DNA of 64,000 nucleotides from Paracoccus subflavus (lineage in GTDB: Bacteria; Pseudomonadota; Alphaproteobacteria; Rhodobacterales; Rhodobacteraceae). Shown in pieces: positions 25,484-34,568 of the stretch; the first letter of the stretch is position 1; each line of letters opens with the position of its first letter. The notes below the pieces were generated by a model. It worked only from the letters and a program-made list of their open reading frames with translations, made no database searches and was not told the DNA's origin. Location of the stretch: contig NZ_SISK01000012.1 in assembly GCF_004310345.1 (NCBI RefSeq), positions 16,935 to 80,934 on the forward strand, written 5' to 3'. The position numbers and the translations under genes were made by a program.

Positions 25484-27277
25484 TCAGGCAAGCTCGGTCA
25501 AGACCGGCATGTCGGTGAACTGCATTCGCGCCAGCCGGGCGTAAAGCCCCCCCTGCGCAACCAGATCGTCATGGCTTCCCTGCGCCACGACGCGGCCGCC
25601 GTCAAAGACCACGATCCTGTCGGCCTTCTTCACGGTCGCCAGGCGATGGGCCACGACCACGGTGGTCCGGCCTTCGGACAGGCGGCTGACGGCGGCCTGC
25701 ACCAGGGATTCGGATTCGGCGTCCAGCGCGCTTGTCGCCTCGTCCAGCAGCAGGACGGGGGCGTCGCGCAGGATGGCGCGGGCCAGGGCGATGCGCTGGC
25801 GCTGTCCGCCAGACAGCATGACGCCGCGTTCGCCCAGGGGGGTGTCATAGCCCTGTGGCAGCGCCTCGATGAAGTCATGGGCATGGGCGGCCCTTGCAGC
25901 CTCGCGGACCTGCTCGGGCGGGGCATCGGGGCGGCCCAACCGGATGTTTTCCATCGCGCTGGCGGCAAAGATGACCGGGTCTTGCGGCACAAGGGCGATG
26001 GCCTGCCGGAAATCCGCACGCGCCATGTCCCGCAGGTCGATGCCGTCCAGCGTCACCTGCCCGGAACGCGGGTCCCAGAACCGCTGGATCAACTGGATCA
26101 CCGTGGTCTTGCCCGCCCCCGACGGGCCGACAAGGGCCACCGTTTCGCCCGGCCGGATGGTCAGGCTGACATTCTCCAGTGCCGAGACGTCGGGCCGGGT
26201 GGGATAGCGAAAGCCGACATCCCGCAGCTCGATCCGGCCGCGCACCGGGCGGGGCAGGGGAACGGGCCGGGGCGGGTCGCGCAGCGCGTCCTCGGCCGCC
26301 AGCAATTCACCCAGCCGTTCAGAGGCGCCTGCGGCGCGCTGCAATTCGCCCCAGATCTCGGACAGGGCGCCCGTCGATCCCGCCACAAGGATCGCGTAGA
26401 TGACGAATTGCACCAGTTCCCCCGCCGTCATCGCGCCGGCCTGCACGTCGCGTGCGCCGATCCACAAGACGCCGATCACGCCCGCGAAGATCAGGAAGAT
26501 CACGATGGCCGTCATCAGCGCGCGGGTGCGGATGCGCGTCAGGGCCACGGCAAAGGACCGTTCGGTCACATCGTCGAAGCGCGCGATGCTGCGGGCCTCG
26601 TGGGTATAGGCCTGCACGGTCTGCACGGCCAGCAGCGTTTCGGACGCCGCGCCCGATGACGCGGCGATCCAGTCCTGGTTCGCCCGCGACAGCCCGCGCA
26701 GCCGGCGGCCGAGCACGATGATGGGGATCAGGATCGCCGGCACGATCAGCAGCACCAGCCCCATCAGCTTGACCGAGGTGATGGCCAGCATCGCCATCCC
26801 ACCCGCCAGGATCAGCGTGTTGCGCAGCGCGATGGACAGCGACGACCCGATCACCGACTGGATCAGGGTGGTGTCGGTCGTGATGCGCGACAGGATCTCG
26901 CCCGTCATCACGCGTTCGAAAAAGGCGGGGGACAGGGTGATCACGCGGGCATAGACGGCCTTGCGGATGTCGGCCACGACCCGTTCGCCCAGCCGGGTGA
27001 CGAAATAATATCGTGCCGCCGTCCCCAGGGCCAACAGGGCGACGACCATCAGGGCGGCGCCGAAATAATCGTCCAGCAGCCCCGCGCCGTCGTCGAAATT
27101 GTCCACGACCCGACGGACGGCCAGCGGCAGGATCAGGCTGATCGCCGATGTCGCCACCAGCGCGACCAGTGCCAGCGCCATCTGCCCGCGATAGCGGCGC
27201 ACGAACGGCCACAGGGCGCCAAGCGCGCCCATGCGCCGGCTGGTGGGTCGGTCCGGTATCGTGGTGCCGCGTGCCAT
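25484..27277 (-). CDS. ABC exporter, fused permease-ATPase (MsbA-like)
   Basis: A 597-residue half-transporter. The N-terminal membrane domain (about residues 20-310) has six helices, including MALALVALVATSAISLILPL. The C-terminal ATPase has Walker A GPSGAGKTTVIQLIQRFW, signature MLSGGQRQRIALARAIL, Walker B VLLLDEATSALD and H-loop VVVAHRLATVKKADR. It would act as a homodimer to export lipids, drugs or peptides. Similar alphaproteobacterial proteins are annotated as MsbA-like or multidrug exporters, and the cargo is unknown here. Confidence 0.92.
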   Translation of the reverse strand: MARGTTIPDRPTSRRMGALGALWPFVRRYRGQMALALVALVATSAISLILPLAVRRVVDNFDDGAGLLDDYFGAALMVVALLALGTAARYYFVTRLGERVVADIRKAVYARVITLSPAFFERVMTGEILSRITTDTTLIQSVIGSSLSIALRNTLILAGGMAMLAITSVKLMGLVLLIVPAILIPIIVLGRRLRGLSRANQDWIAASSGAASETLLAVQTVQAYTHEARSIARFDDVTERSFAVALTRIRTRALMTAIVIFLIFAGVIGVLWIGARDVQAGAMTAGELVQFVIYAILVAGSTGALSEIWGELQRAAGASERLGELLAAEDALRDPPRPVPLPRPVRGRIELRDVGFRYPTRPDVSALENVSLTIRPGETVALVGPSGAGKTTVIQLIQRFWDPRSGQVTLDGIDLRDMARADFRQAIALVPQDPVIFAASAMENIRLGRPDAPPEQVREAARAAHAHDFIEALPQGYDTPLGERGVMLSGGQRQRIALARAILRDAPVLLLDEATSALDAESESLVQAAVSRLSEGRTTVVVAHRLATVKKADRIVVFDGGRVVAQGSHDDLVAQGGLYARLARMQFTDMPVLTELA

Positions 27278-27326
27278 GTCTGCCTTTCGGATGGATATGC
27301 CCAGCCGGTTTAGGCGTTGGCAGCCG

Positions 27327-27977
27327 TCAGGACAAGCGCGGGGGCGCCAGGGTCAGCCCTCCGTCGGCAAGCTGATCGGCCAGGCGATCAACCGCAGCGG
27401 CCAGCTTTTCGTCGATGATATGGAGGTATTGCGTCCAGTCCGACAGGTGCTGCAATTCGGCTGTGCCATCCGAAATGCCCCGCAGCCCGATCAACGGAAC
27501 CCCGAAATGCTGGGCGGCGCGCAGATGGGCGAAGGTCTCCATGTCCACCATGTCCTCGGCAATGGCATCATAGGCCGGACCGCTGACGATATTGGCGCCG
27601 GTGGACAGCGTGGCGGCGGGCAGTCCTTCGATCCGCAGCGGCAGATCGACCCGCACGGGCAAATCCAGAAGCGGCGTTCGGCCCCTTTCGAACCCGAGCG
27701 CCGAGGCATCCATATCGCGATAGGCGACGGCCGCGACCTGATAGACCTCGGCCTGTTGCAGCCGCGCCGATCCCGCCGATCCCAGAGACACGACCAGCCG
27801 CGGCAGCGCCCGCATCCCTGCCAGCGCGGCCGCCAGTTGCACCGCCCCCTCGATCGGGCCGATGCCGGTGATCAGGGGGGTGATGCGCGCGCGCAGGGCC
27901 GGGCCGTATTCGGCCTCGGCCGCCATCACGAACAGGACGGGGATGTCCGCGATCATGTCCGGGGACGTGGGGGGCAC
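27327..27977 (-). CDS. 5'-methylthioadenosine/S-adenosylhomocysteine nucleosidase-like
   Basis: A protein of about 216 residues in the PNP/UDP phosphorylase fold. The N-terminal VLFVMAAEAEYGPALRAR places the MtnN-like acidic residue. The ribose-binding motif is DMVDMETFAHLRAAQHFGVP, and the catalytic Asp is in LIGLRGISDGTAEL. It should cleave MTA or SAH to adenine and the thioribose part. The GTG at 27977 has AAAGGA nearby and is chosen. A later in-frame ATG is 10 codons downstream. In an organism with the NspC polyamine route, MTN activity would remove MTA, but this linkage is inference. Confidence 0.85.
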   Translation of the reverse strand: MPPTSPDMIADIPVLFVMAAEAEYGPALRARITPLITGIGPIEGAVQLAAALAGMRALPRLVVSLGSAGSARLQQAEVYQVAAVAYRDMDASALGFERGRTPLLDLPVRVDLPLRIEGLPAATLSTGANIVSGPAYDAIAEDMVDMETFAHLRAAQHFGVPLIGLRGISDGTAELQHLSDWTQYLHIIDEKLAAAVDRLADQLADGGLTLAPPRLS

Positions 27978-28107
27978 GGTGTTTCCTTTCGGCTGCTGGG
28001 GGCAGGCGTGGCACGGGTGGGGGCAAGGGGTCAAGCGCAAGGTCAGGCGCCAGGCGCGCCCGGGCTTGACCCTTGCGGGGCCGGCATCATCCGTGGCAAC
28101 TGCCCCC

Positions 28108-29208
28108 ATGGGCAAGGTCAGCGATCTATACGAACAGGGCGTGGCAGAGGGACGTATCCGGGCCGATCAGGCGCAGCGGGACGTGCTGCCCCATCTGGAC
28201 CGGGTTCTGGACGACATGGCCGCCGCCCCGGCGCCGGAACGACGATCGGCCTGGCGGGCCTTTCTGGGGGTGGGCAACCCCGCGCCCGCCGGTCCGGAGG
28301 TCAGGGGCCTTTACCTGTGGGGCGGGGTCGGGCGCGGCAAGTCGATGCTGATGGATCTGATGGCCGAGGCCGCCACCGTGCCCGTGCGCCGCGTGCATTT
28401 CCACGAATTCATGCAAGAGATCCAGGCCGGGCTGAATCGCGCCCGGCAGCGGGGCGACCAGGACACCGTGCGTCCCGTGGCCCTGGAGGTCGCGGCGCAG
28501 GTCCGGCTGCTGTGCTTCGATGAAATGCAGATCACCGACATCGCCGATGCGATGATCGTGGGGCGGCTGTTCCAGGTGCTTCTGGAACAAGGGGTGGTGA
28601 TCGTCACCACCTCGAACCGGGTGCCCGAGGATCTGTACAAGCACGGACTGAACCGGGCGCTGTTCCTGCCCTTCATCGACTTGATCCGGCAGCGGCTGGA
28701 AATCGTCTGCCTGGACAGTCCCGTGGATCACCGGCAGGGGCGCGCCACGGGGGGGCAGGTCTGGTTCTGTCCCGCCGATGCGCAGGCCAGAACGGCGATG
28801 GACACGATCTGGGCCGACCTGACGGCCGGGGCGCAGGCCGGGCCGCAGCGGATCGAGGTGGGCGGGCGCAGCTTCGATCTGCCCTTGTTCGCGGATGGCG
28901 TGGGCCGGGCGGGGTTCTGGGATCTGTGCGGCAGGCCGCTGGGCCCGGCGGATTATCTGGCCCTGTCGCGGACGGTTCGGGTGCTGATGATCGACGGCGT
29001 CCCGCGCCTGTCCGCCTCGAACTACAACGAGGCCAAGCGGTTCGTCACCCTGATCGACGCGCTTTACGAAGCGAAGGTGCGATTGATCGCCAGTGCCGCC
29101 GATCAGCCGGAACAACTGTATAACGAGGGCGAGGGCAGCTTCGAATTCGAACGCACGGCCAGCCGGCTGCGGGAAATGCAGCAGGCGGGATGGGGACGCA
29201 AGACCTAG
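28108..29208 (+). CDS. zapE: cell division protein ZapE (AFG1-like ATPase)
   Basis: A 366-residue P-loop ATPase. Walker A is GGVGRGKSMLMDLM, and Walker B with the family signature is LLCFDEMQITDIADAMIVGRL. The sensor region follows in VVIVTTSNRVPEDLYKHGLN. The motif HFHEFMQEIQAGL lies between them. ZapE associates with the Z-ring in E. coli and is related to mitochondrial Lace1/AFG1. No strong ribosome binding site is seen before the ATG. A GTG five codons earlier is an alternative. The end is three bases from the convergent folC stop. Confidence 0.94.
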   Translation: MGKVSDLYEQGVAEGRIRADQAQRDVLPHLDRVLDDMAAAPAPERRSAWRAFLGVGNPAPAGPEVRGLYLWGGVGRGKSMLMDLMAEAATVPVRRVHFHEFMQEIQAGLNRARQRGDQDTVRPVALEVAAQVRLLCFDEMQITDIADAMIVGRLFQVLLEQGVVIVTTSNRVPEDLYKHGLNRALFLPFIDLIRQRLEIVCLDSPVDHRQGRATGGQVWFCPADAQARTAMDTIWADLTAGAQAGPQRIEVGGRSFDLPLFADGVGRAGFWDLCGRPLGPADYLALSRTVRVLMIDGVPRLSASNYNEAKRFVTLIDALYEAKVRLIASAADQPEQLYNEGEGSFEFERTASRLREMQQAGWGRKT

Positions 29209-29211
29209 CCG

Positions 29212-30483
29212 TCACCCATTCTCGCGCAGCACCCGTCCCGCCAGATACAGCGATCCGCAGATCAGGATCCGCGCCCTGGGATCGCGGCTGACGATCCCCG
29301 CGATGGCCGTCCCCGTATCCGGAGCGGTCGCCGCGACCATGCCGACGCTGCCTGCCACCCCGGCGGTGGTGTCGGCGGGCAGGGTGTTCGGCTCTCCGGG
29401 GATGTCGATGGCGGTCAGGGATGCTGCACGGGTGGCCAGCGGACGCAGATAGCCGGCGATGTCCTTGGTGTTCAGCATCCCGCAGACCAGATGCGTTGGA
29501 CGCTGGGGCAGGGTGTCCAGCGTCGCGGCCAGCGCCTCGCCCCCGGCAGGGTTGTGCCCGCCGTCCAGCCACAGTTCGGCCTGCGGACCTGCCAGTTCCA
29601 CCAGGGGGCCGCGCTTCAGCCGCTGCATCCGGGCGGGCCATTCGGCCTGCGTCACCGCCGCGCGGGCCTGAAGCTCGGTCGCGCCCAACTGGCGCAGGGC
29701 GGCCAGCGCCGTGCCCGCGTTCTGGATCTGGTGCGGGCCGATCAGGTTCGGCCGCGGCAGATCCCACAGCCCATGGTCGTCCTGATAGACCATGCCGCCC
29801 CTGTCCGGCGCGATCATCCAGTGCTGGCCGTGCGCAAGGACCGGCGCCGTCAGGCCCGAGGCCCTGGCCTCGATCACGCGCAGGGCATCGTCGTCCTGAG
29901 GGCCGACGATCACCGGCACGCCGCGCTTGATGATTCCGGCCTTTTCGCCCGCAATCAAGGGCAGCGTGTCGCCCAGGTATTGCGTATGGTCGATGCTGAC
30001 CGAGGTGATGACCGTCAGGCGGGGCGCGTCGATCACATTGGTGGCGTCCAGCCTGCCGCCCAGGCCGACCTCAAGCAGCGTGTAATCGGCGGGGGTGCGC
30101 GAAAAGGCCAGAAAGGCGGCGGCGGTGGTGATCTCGAAGAAGGTGATGGGCTGCCCGGCATTGGCAACCTCGCATTCCTCCAGCGTCGCGGCAAGGTCGG
30201 CTTCCGCGATCAGGTCGCCCGCCACCCGGATGCGTTCGTGAAACCGCGCCAGGTGCGGCGAGGTATAGGCATGGACCCGCGCGCCTCCGGCCTGCAACCC
30301 TGCGCGGATCATCGCCTGCGTGCTGCCCTTGCCGTTGGTGCCCGCAAGATGAATTACCGAAGGAATTCTGCGTTCGGGGTTGCCCAGCGCGGCCAGCAGG
30401 CGATGCATCCGGTCCAGCGACAGGTCGATGACCTTGGGATGGAGGGACATCAGGCGGTCGAGAATGGCGTCGGAGTGGGTCAT
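29212..30483 (-). CDS. folC: bifunctional folylpolyglutamate/dihydrofolate synthase
   Basis: A 423-residue Mur-ligase-type enzyme that adds glutamate to dihydropteroate and to folates. The P-loop is VIHLAGTNGKGSTQAMIR at about residue 45, then TSPHLARFHERIRV, the metal-site region FEITTAAAFLAF, and LEVGLGGRLDATNV. The C-terminal glutamate-ligase domain has LWLDGGHNPAGGEALAA and VCGMLNTKDI. The accD gene lies 62 bases upstream on the same strand, and the accD-folC order is usual in alphaproteobacteria. A GC-rich hairpin sits in the gap. Confidence 0.96.
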   Translation of the reverse strand: MTHSDAILDRLMSLHPKVIDLSLDRMHRLLAALGNPERRIPSVIHLAGTNGKGSTQAMIRAGLQAGGARVHAYTSPHLARFHERIRVAGDLIAEADLAATLEECEVANAGQPITFFEITTAAAFLAFSRTPADYTLLEVGLGGRLDATNVIDAPRLTVITSVSIDHTQYLGDTLPLIAGEKAGIIKRGVPVIVGPQDDDALRVIEARASGLTAPVLAHGQHWMIAPDRGGMVYQDDHGLWDLPRPNLIGPHQIQNAGTALAALRQLGATELQARAAVTQAEWPARMQRLKRGPLVELAGPQAELWLDGGHNPAGGEALAATLDTLPQRPTHLVCGMLNTKDIAGYLRPLATRAASLTAIDIPGEPNTLPADTTAGVAGSVGMVAATAPDTGTAIAGIVSRDPRARILICGSLYLAGRVLRENG

Positions 30484-30493
30484 GCGGCACAAG

Positions 30494-30541
30494 CCGGGGG
30501 TCTCTGACCCCCGGACCCCCAAGGATGTTTGGATGAAGAAG
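30494..30541. repeat. hairpin plus Rhodobacteraceae-type intergenic element (copy 2)
   Basis: Bases 30494-30514 form a perfect 9-bp stem (CCGGGGGTC with GACCCCCGG, loop TCT). Next to it is CCCCCAAGGATGTTTGGATG followed by AAGAAGAAG, which resembles the element at 8995-9031. It lies between accD and folC on the minus strand. It could lower folC expression relative to accD or stabilise the accD mRNA end. Confidence 0.45.
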
Positions 30542-30545
30542 AAGC

Positions 30546-31466
30546 CTAGACGGCCTTTTCGGGTTCGGGCTTGACAGGATCGGCAACAGGAGCCGGCAGG
30601 TCGGCGCGGGTGGGGGCGGGCAGGCCCCCCAGCAGCCGAAGGATCGAGATCAGTTCGTCGCGCAACTGCCTGCGGTGCGTGACCCTGTCCAGCATTCCGT
30701 GTTCCAGCAGGTATTCGGCGCGCTGGAATCCTTCTGGCAGCTTTTCGCGGATCGTCTGTTCGATGACGCGGGGGCCGGCAAAGCAGATCAGCGCATTGGG
30801 CTCGGCGATCTGGATGTCGCCCAGCATCGCATAGCTGGCGGTGACGCCGCCGGTGGTCGGGTGGGTCAGCACCACGACATAGGGCAGTCCCGCCTCGCGC
30901 AGCATTTCCACGGCGACGGTGGTGCGGGGCATCTGCATCAGCGACAGGATGCCCTCTTGCATCCGGGCGCCGCCGGCGGCGGAAAACAGCACCAGCGGAC
31001 GCTTCGTCTTTACCGCGCGTTCGGCGGCGGCGATGATCGCGTTGCCGACATACATGCCCATCGAGCCGCCCATGAAGCTGAAATCCTGGGCGGCCGCAAC
31101 GATCGGGGTGCGGCCGATCTCGCCCTCGGCCACCAGCATCGCCTCTTTCTCGCCGGTGGCCTTTTGCGCGGACTTCATCCGCTCGGGGTATTTCTTCTGG
31201 TCGCGGAATTGCAGCGGGTCGGCGACGGGCTCGGGCACCCTGACCTCGACAAAGGCGCCGCCGTCGAACAGCGACCGGAACCGTTCGCGGGGGGCGATGG
31301 CCATGTGATGATCGCAGTTCGTGCAGACGTTCAGGTTGTCGGACAGTTCGCGGTGAAACAGCATCGTTCCGCATTCGGGGCATTTGGTCCACAGGTTCTC
31401 GGGCACCTCGCGGCGCGAGAACAGCGAATTGATGCGCGGGCGGACATAGTTGGTGATCCAGTTCAT
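30546..31466 (-). CDS. accD: acetyl-CoA carboxylase carboxyltransferase beta subunit
   Basis: This 306-residue subunit of acetyl-CoA carboxylase pairs with AccA and carries out the carboxyl transfer to acetyl-CoA for fatty-acid synthesis. The N-terminal zinc ribbon is visible as [13 protein letters not shown] and [11 protein letters not shown]. The crotonase-like core carries [17 protein letters not shown] and [16 protein letters not shown], which form the oxyanion and CoA sites. The start [10 protein letters not shown] is the family's usual N-terminus. The C-terminal 20 residues are Pro/Glu-rich. It is divergent from the cardiolipin synthase gene. Confidence 0.97.
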   Translation of the reverse strand: MNWITNYVRPRINSLFSRREVPENLWTKCPECGTMLFHRELSDNLNVCTNCDHHMAIAPRERFRSLFDGGAFVEVRVPEPVADPLQFRDQKKYPERMKSAQKATGEKEAMLVAEGEIGRTPIVAAAQDFSFMGGSMGMYVGNAIIAAAERAVKTKRPLVLFSAAGGARMQEGILSLMQMPRTTVAVEMLREAGLPYVVVLTHPTTGGVTASYAMLGDIQIAEPNALICFAGPRVIEQTIREKLPEGFQRAEYLLEHGMLDRVTHRRQLRDELISILRLLGGLPAPTRADLPAPVADPVKPEPEKAV

Positions 31467-31542
31467 TCGCGGGCCATCCCTGCTGTTTCGGCCCCGAGAT
31501 AGGCCGCGACGGCGCCGATTGCAATTGCCGTGACGGACGGGA

Positions 31543-32991
31543 ATGATGCGCGACATGTGGGGATCGCTTCTTGTCATGCTGCACACGACGGTCGTTCTGG
31601 CCGTCACCGCGCGGGTGCTGATCCGCCCGCGGCTGGACCCCTCGGTCCGGCTGGCCTGGATCATGGTGGTCGAGGCGCTGCCCGTTGTCGGCATCCTGGC
31701 CTATCTGCTGTTCGGCGAGGTGCGGCTGAACCAGGCCGAGGTGCAGCGCATGGCCGACGTGCGCGACCGCCTGACCAACCTGCGCGAACCCGACCACCAC
31801 GTGACCGCAGAGCCGCCCCATTACGCGCTGCCCGTGGTGGCCGCCAATGCGGCCGTCGGCGGCATGCCGGCGCTGACCGGAAACCGCATCCGCCTGCTGG
31901 AGGAAGGCGACGGGGCCATCGACCGCATGATCGACGCCATCGACCGGGCGGTCGATCACGTCCATATCCTGTTCTACATCTGGCTGCCCGATCATTCCGG
32001 CCAGAAGGTCGCCGAGGCGGTGGCCCGGGCCGCGGGCCGGGGGGTCGAATGCCGGGTCATCGTCGATGCCCTGGGGTCGCGCAGCCTGGTGCGGTCACCC
32101 CTGTGGACGCAGATGCAACAGGCGGGGGCCGAATGCGTGACCGCCTTTCCCTGGGGGCTGCCCTTCATCAGCGTGCTGTTCCGGCGGCTGGACCTGCGCA
32201 ACCACCGCAAGATCCTGGTGGTGGACAACCACGTTGCCTTTTCGGGCAGTCGCAACTGCGCCGACATGGCATTTGCCATCAAGCCGCGCTTCGCGCCCTG
32301 GATCGACATCCTGATGACGATCGAGGGCCCGGTGGTCCGGCAGTTCCAGGCGGTCTTTCTGGCCGACTGGATGAGCTATACCGGCAAGGATCTGGGCGAC
32401 ATGCTGCAACCCGTCATGCCGGTCCCGCAGGGGACCGATGGTGGAGAGATCGCGCAGGTCATTCCGACGGGCCCCGACCGCAGGCAGGGGTCCATCTCGG
32501 ACTGTCTGGCCGGGATGCTGCACACGGCCCGCGACCAGGTGGTCATCACCACCCCCTATTATGTGCCCGACGCGGCCCTGGACGCCGCGATCCGGTCGGC
32601 CGCCCGGCGCGGGGTCGAGGTGACGATGATCCTGCCCGAACGCAACGACTCCATCGTCGTGGGGGCCACCAGCGAGGGATTCTATTATGGCCTTCTGTCC
32701 GCGGGCGCGCGGATCATGCTGTTCCGGGACGGGCTCTTGCATTCCAAGATCATGACCGTGGACGGCCGCATGGGCATGGTTGGCAGCGCCAACCTGGACC
32801 GGCGCAGCTTCGAGTTGAACTACGAGGTCAACATGGCGGTGTTCGATCATGAATTCGTGGCCGAACTGAACCAGCGCCAGGACAGCTATATGGCCCGCGC
32901 GCGGGAGATCACCCTGGACGAGGTCCGCGACTGGAGCGTGTTCCGCCGTTTGCGGAACAACCTTCTGGCTTTGGCCTCGCCGCTGTTGTGA
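31543..32991 (+). CDS. cls: cardiolipin synthase
   Basis: A 482-residue phospholipase-D-family membrane enzyme that condenses two phosphatidylglycerols. Two N-terminal helices are visible (about residues 5-25 and 35-55, [20 protein letters not shown]). The two HKD motifs follow: [19 protein letters not shown] and [20 protein letters not shown], the latter followed by [12 protein letters not shown]. Consecutive ATG codons make the exact start uncertain by one codon. phhB follows ten bases after the stop and is probably co-transcribed. Confidence 0.94.
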   Translation: MMRDMWGSLLVMLHTTVVLAVTARVLIRPRLDPSVRLAWIMVVEALPVVGILAYLLFGEVRLNQAEVQRMADVRDRLTNLREPDHHVTAEPPHYALPVVAANAAVGGMPALTGNRIRLLEEGDGAIDRMIDAIDRAVDHVHILFYIWLPDHSGQKVAEAVARAAGRGVECRVIVDALGSRSLVRSPLWTQMQQAGAECVTAFPWGLPFISVLFRRLDLRNHRKILVVDNHVAFSGSRNCADMAFAIKPRFAPWIDILMTIEGPVVRQFQAVFLADWMSYTGKDLGDMLQPVMPVPQGTDGGEIAQVIPTGPDRRQGSISDCLAGMLHTARDQVVITTPYYVPDAALDAAIRSAARRGVEVTMILPERNDSIVVGATSEGFYYGLLSAGARIMLFRDGLLHSKIMTVDGRMGMVGSANLDRRSFELNYEVNMAVFDHEFVAELNQRQDSYMARAREITLDEVRDWSVFRRLRNNLLALASPLL

Positions 32992-33000
32992 GGAAGGATC

Positions 33001-33279
33001 ATGGATCGCAACGATATCGCGGCGCGTCTGTCCCGCCTGAAGGGCTGGGGCCTGTCGTCCGATGGCCGGGCCATCGTGCGCCGGTTTGAGGTCAAGGGAT
33101 TTGCCAAGGCGGTCGAGATGGCCAATCTTGCCGCCTGGCTGGGCAACAGGATGAACCACCACCCCGACGTGACCTTTGGCTGGGGTTATTGCGAGGTTCG
33201 CTTTTCCACGCATGCGGCAGGCGGGCTGACCGAAGCCGATTTCGCCTGTGCGGCACGGTTGAACGATCTGGTTGCATGA
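33001..33279 (+). CDS. phhB: 4a-hydroxytetrahydrobiopterin dehydratase (PhhB/PCD)
   Basis: A 92-residue pterin-4a-carbinolamine dehydratase. The active-site signature is NRMNHHPDVTFGWGYCEVRF, with the HHP pair and a later Asp/Trp. The N-terminus (ARLSRLKGWGLSSDGRAIVR) and the C-terminal segment LTEADFACAARLNDL are typical. It recycles the pterin cofactor of aromatic amino-acid hydroxylases. No hydroxylase is in the window, so it may serve another pterin or a moonlighting role. AGGA precedes the ATG. Confidence 0.95.
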   Translation: MDRNDIAARLSRLKGWGLSSDGRAIVRRFEVKGFAKAVEMANLAAWLGNRMNHHPDVTFGWGYCEVRFSTHAAGGLTEADFACAARLNDLVA

Positions 33280-33339
33280 CGCTTGTTCGCGCGGTGGTTG
33301 CAGGCTATCCCCTGAAGGACAAGCTTGGACGGGATTGGG

Positions 33340-34107
33340 ATGGTCAGGCGTCTTCTGGAACTCGTGGGACTGGCGCAGGCGCCTGACGACTGGTCCCGGC
33401 TGGCCGACCGGCAGGATCGCAGGCCGCGACCGGTGGATCCGGCCCTGCGGGATCGCGCCCGCGCCCTGCATCAGCACCTGTCGCGGTTTCTCCATGCCTC
33501 GGACCCCTGGATGCTGCGCCATGGAGGGGTGGCCGATACCGATCTGCCGCCGGGCACCGAATGGCATTGGCGTCCCGGTCTGCTGCGCGGCCGGATCAGC
33601 CCCGCCGCCGTGGTCGAACCCCCAAGCGGGCACCGCCTGGGCCAGGACGCGGCCGTGTGGCACGACTGTCCCCACCGTGCGCTGATCCTGCAGCAGTCCG
33701 CCCGTCTGCAACCCGAAGGCCGCCATGCCTTGAGACTCGAGGTTCTGGGCTTTGCCGGCAGCTTTCTGTCGCTGACTTTGGACGTGCCCGATGCCCTGCT
33801 GGAGGGCGTTGACGCCGAGCGCGTCCTGCAACTGGACATGGTGACCGATGCCGAACGCCCGATCCGGCTTTATGCCCGCATCAATCTGGTCCAGGGCCCC
33901 AATACCGAGGCAATGCTGCGCGAACTTGGCCATCCGGTCGACGGACAGGACAACCTGCGCCGGGTGGAATTCGACCTCGCCTATGCCAATCTGGCCAACC
34001 GGCCGGTCGAACGGGCCTGGCTGGACCTGATCCTTGAATCGCCGCGCATGAACGCCCTTGTCATTCGCGACATCCGGCTGTCGTGCCGTCCCCGCGCGCG
34101 CATCTAG
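33340..34107 (+). CDS. DUF6478 family protein
   Basis: A 255-residue protein recognised as the DUF6478 family of Rhodobacterales. Visible landmarks are DPWMLRHGGVADTDLPPGTEWHWRPG (described in parts), VWHDCPHRALILQQSARL, and the C-terminal VERAWLDLILESPRMNALVIRDIRLS. It has no signal peptide or membrane segment and is mostly predicted beta-strand. Function unknown. A TTG five codons upstream is an alternative start. The next small gene follows four bases after the stop, so they form a two-gene unit. Confidence 0.8.
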   Translation: MVRRLLELVGLAQAPDDWSRLADRQDRRPRPVDPALRDRARALHQHLSRFLHASDPWMLRHGGVADTDLPPGTEWHWRPGLLRGRISPAAVVEPPSGHRLGQDAAVWHDCPHRALILQQSARLQPEGRHALRLEVLGFAGSFLSLTLDVPDALLEGVDAERVLQLDMVTDAERPIRLYARINLVQGPNTEAMLRELGHPVDGQDNLRRVEFDLAYANLANRPVERAWLDLILESPRMNALVIRDIRLSCRPRARI

Positions 34108-34111
34108 GGAC

Positions 34112-34483
34112 ATGCCCATGCAGTTCACCAGTCATGGCGTTGCAGGGGGCTGCTGGATGGGCCTTCTTCGGACCGTCATGCCCCCTGTGCCCCCGCAGGT
34201 GATCCATCGCGGGCAGGTCGTGGCCGAAACGGTGATGCGGCAGGCCGGGCCGGACCAGTGGGCCATAAGCGCCGATCTGCCGCCTGCGGTGATCGACGAC
34301 GGCGTTCACACCCTGCTGCTGGTCGGAAAGGCAGAGGGTGCCGAAATGCAGGTTCTGGCCAGCCTGACGCTGATCGCAGGCAAGGTCGCCGAGGACGACC
34401 TTTTGGCGGAGGTCGCGCAGCTTCGCGCCGAACTGGACCTGCTGAAACGCGAATTCCGCCGCTTTGCGGCTGGCGGCGGCTAG
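34112..34483 (+). CDS. hypothetical protein with C-terminal coiled coil
   Basis: A 123-residue protein with no recognised domain. The N-terminus is Gly/Pro-rich and short beta-like (VAGGCWMGLLRTVMPPVPPQV), the middle reads VVAETVMRQAGPDQW and IDDGVHTLLLVGKAEGA, and the last 35 residues form a probable coiled coil (DDLLAEVAQLRAELDLLKRE). The coil suggests a trimer or an oligomeric surface or phage-tail-like accessory, but there is no phage context. ATG at 34112 or 34118 is possible. It is coupled to the DUF6478 gene. Confidence 0.65.
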   Translation: MPMQFTSHGVAGGCWMGLLRTVMPPVPPQVIHRGQVVAETVMRQAGPDQWAISADLPPAVIDDGVHTLLLVGKAEGAEMQVLASLTLIAGKVAEDDLLAEVAQLRAELDLLKREFRRFAAGGG

Positions 34484-34508
34484 GCTGTCATCAGCCCGTC
34501 ACGCTTCC

Positions 34509-34537
34509 TTGCGAAAAGCCCGACCCATGGCTATATC
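34509..34537 (+). promoter_or_regulatory. candidate promoter for nspC
   Basis: TTGCGA (34509-34514), a 17-base spacer and TATATC (34532-34537), each matching four of six consensus bases. A start about 32 bases before the nspC ATG would leave a short leader with AAAGGT as ribosome binding site. Computed by eye. Confidence 0.35.
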
Positions 34538-34568
34538 GGCCCTTTCGCTTTGACCTCAAAGGTTTCGC

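Noticed and set aside
30484..31995. Upstream in-frame extension of folC across accD
   Set aside because: FolC begins at its family-typical start; the extension runs antisense or out of frame through accD and lacks any domain.
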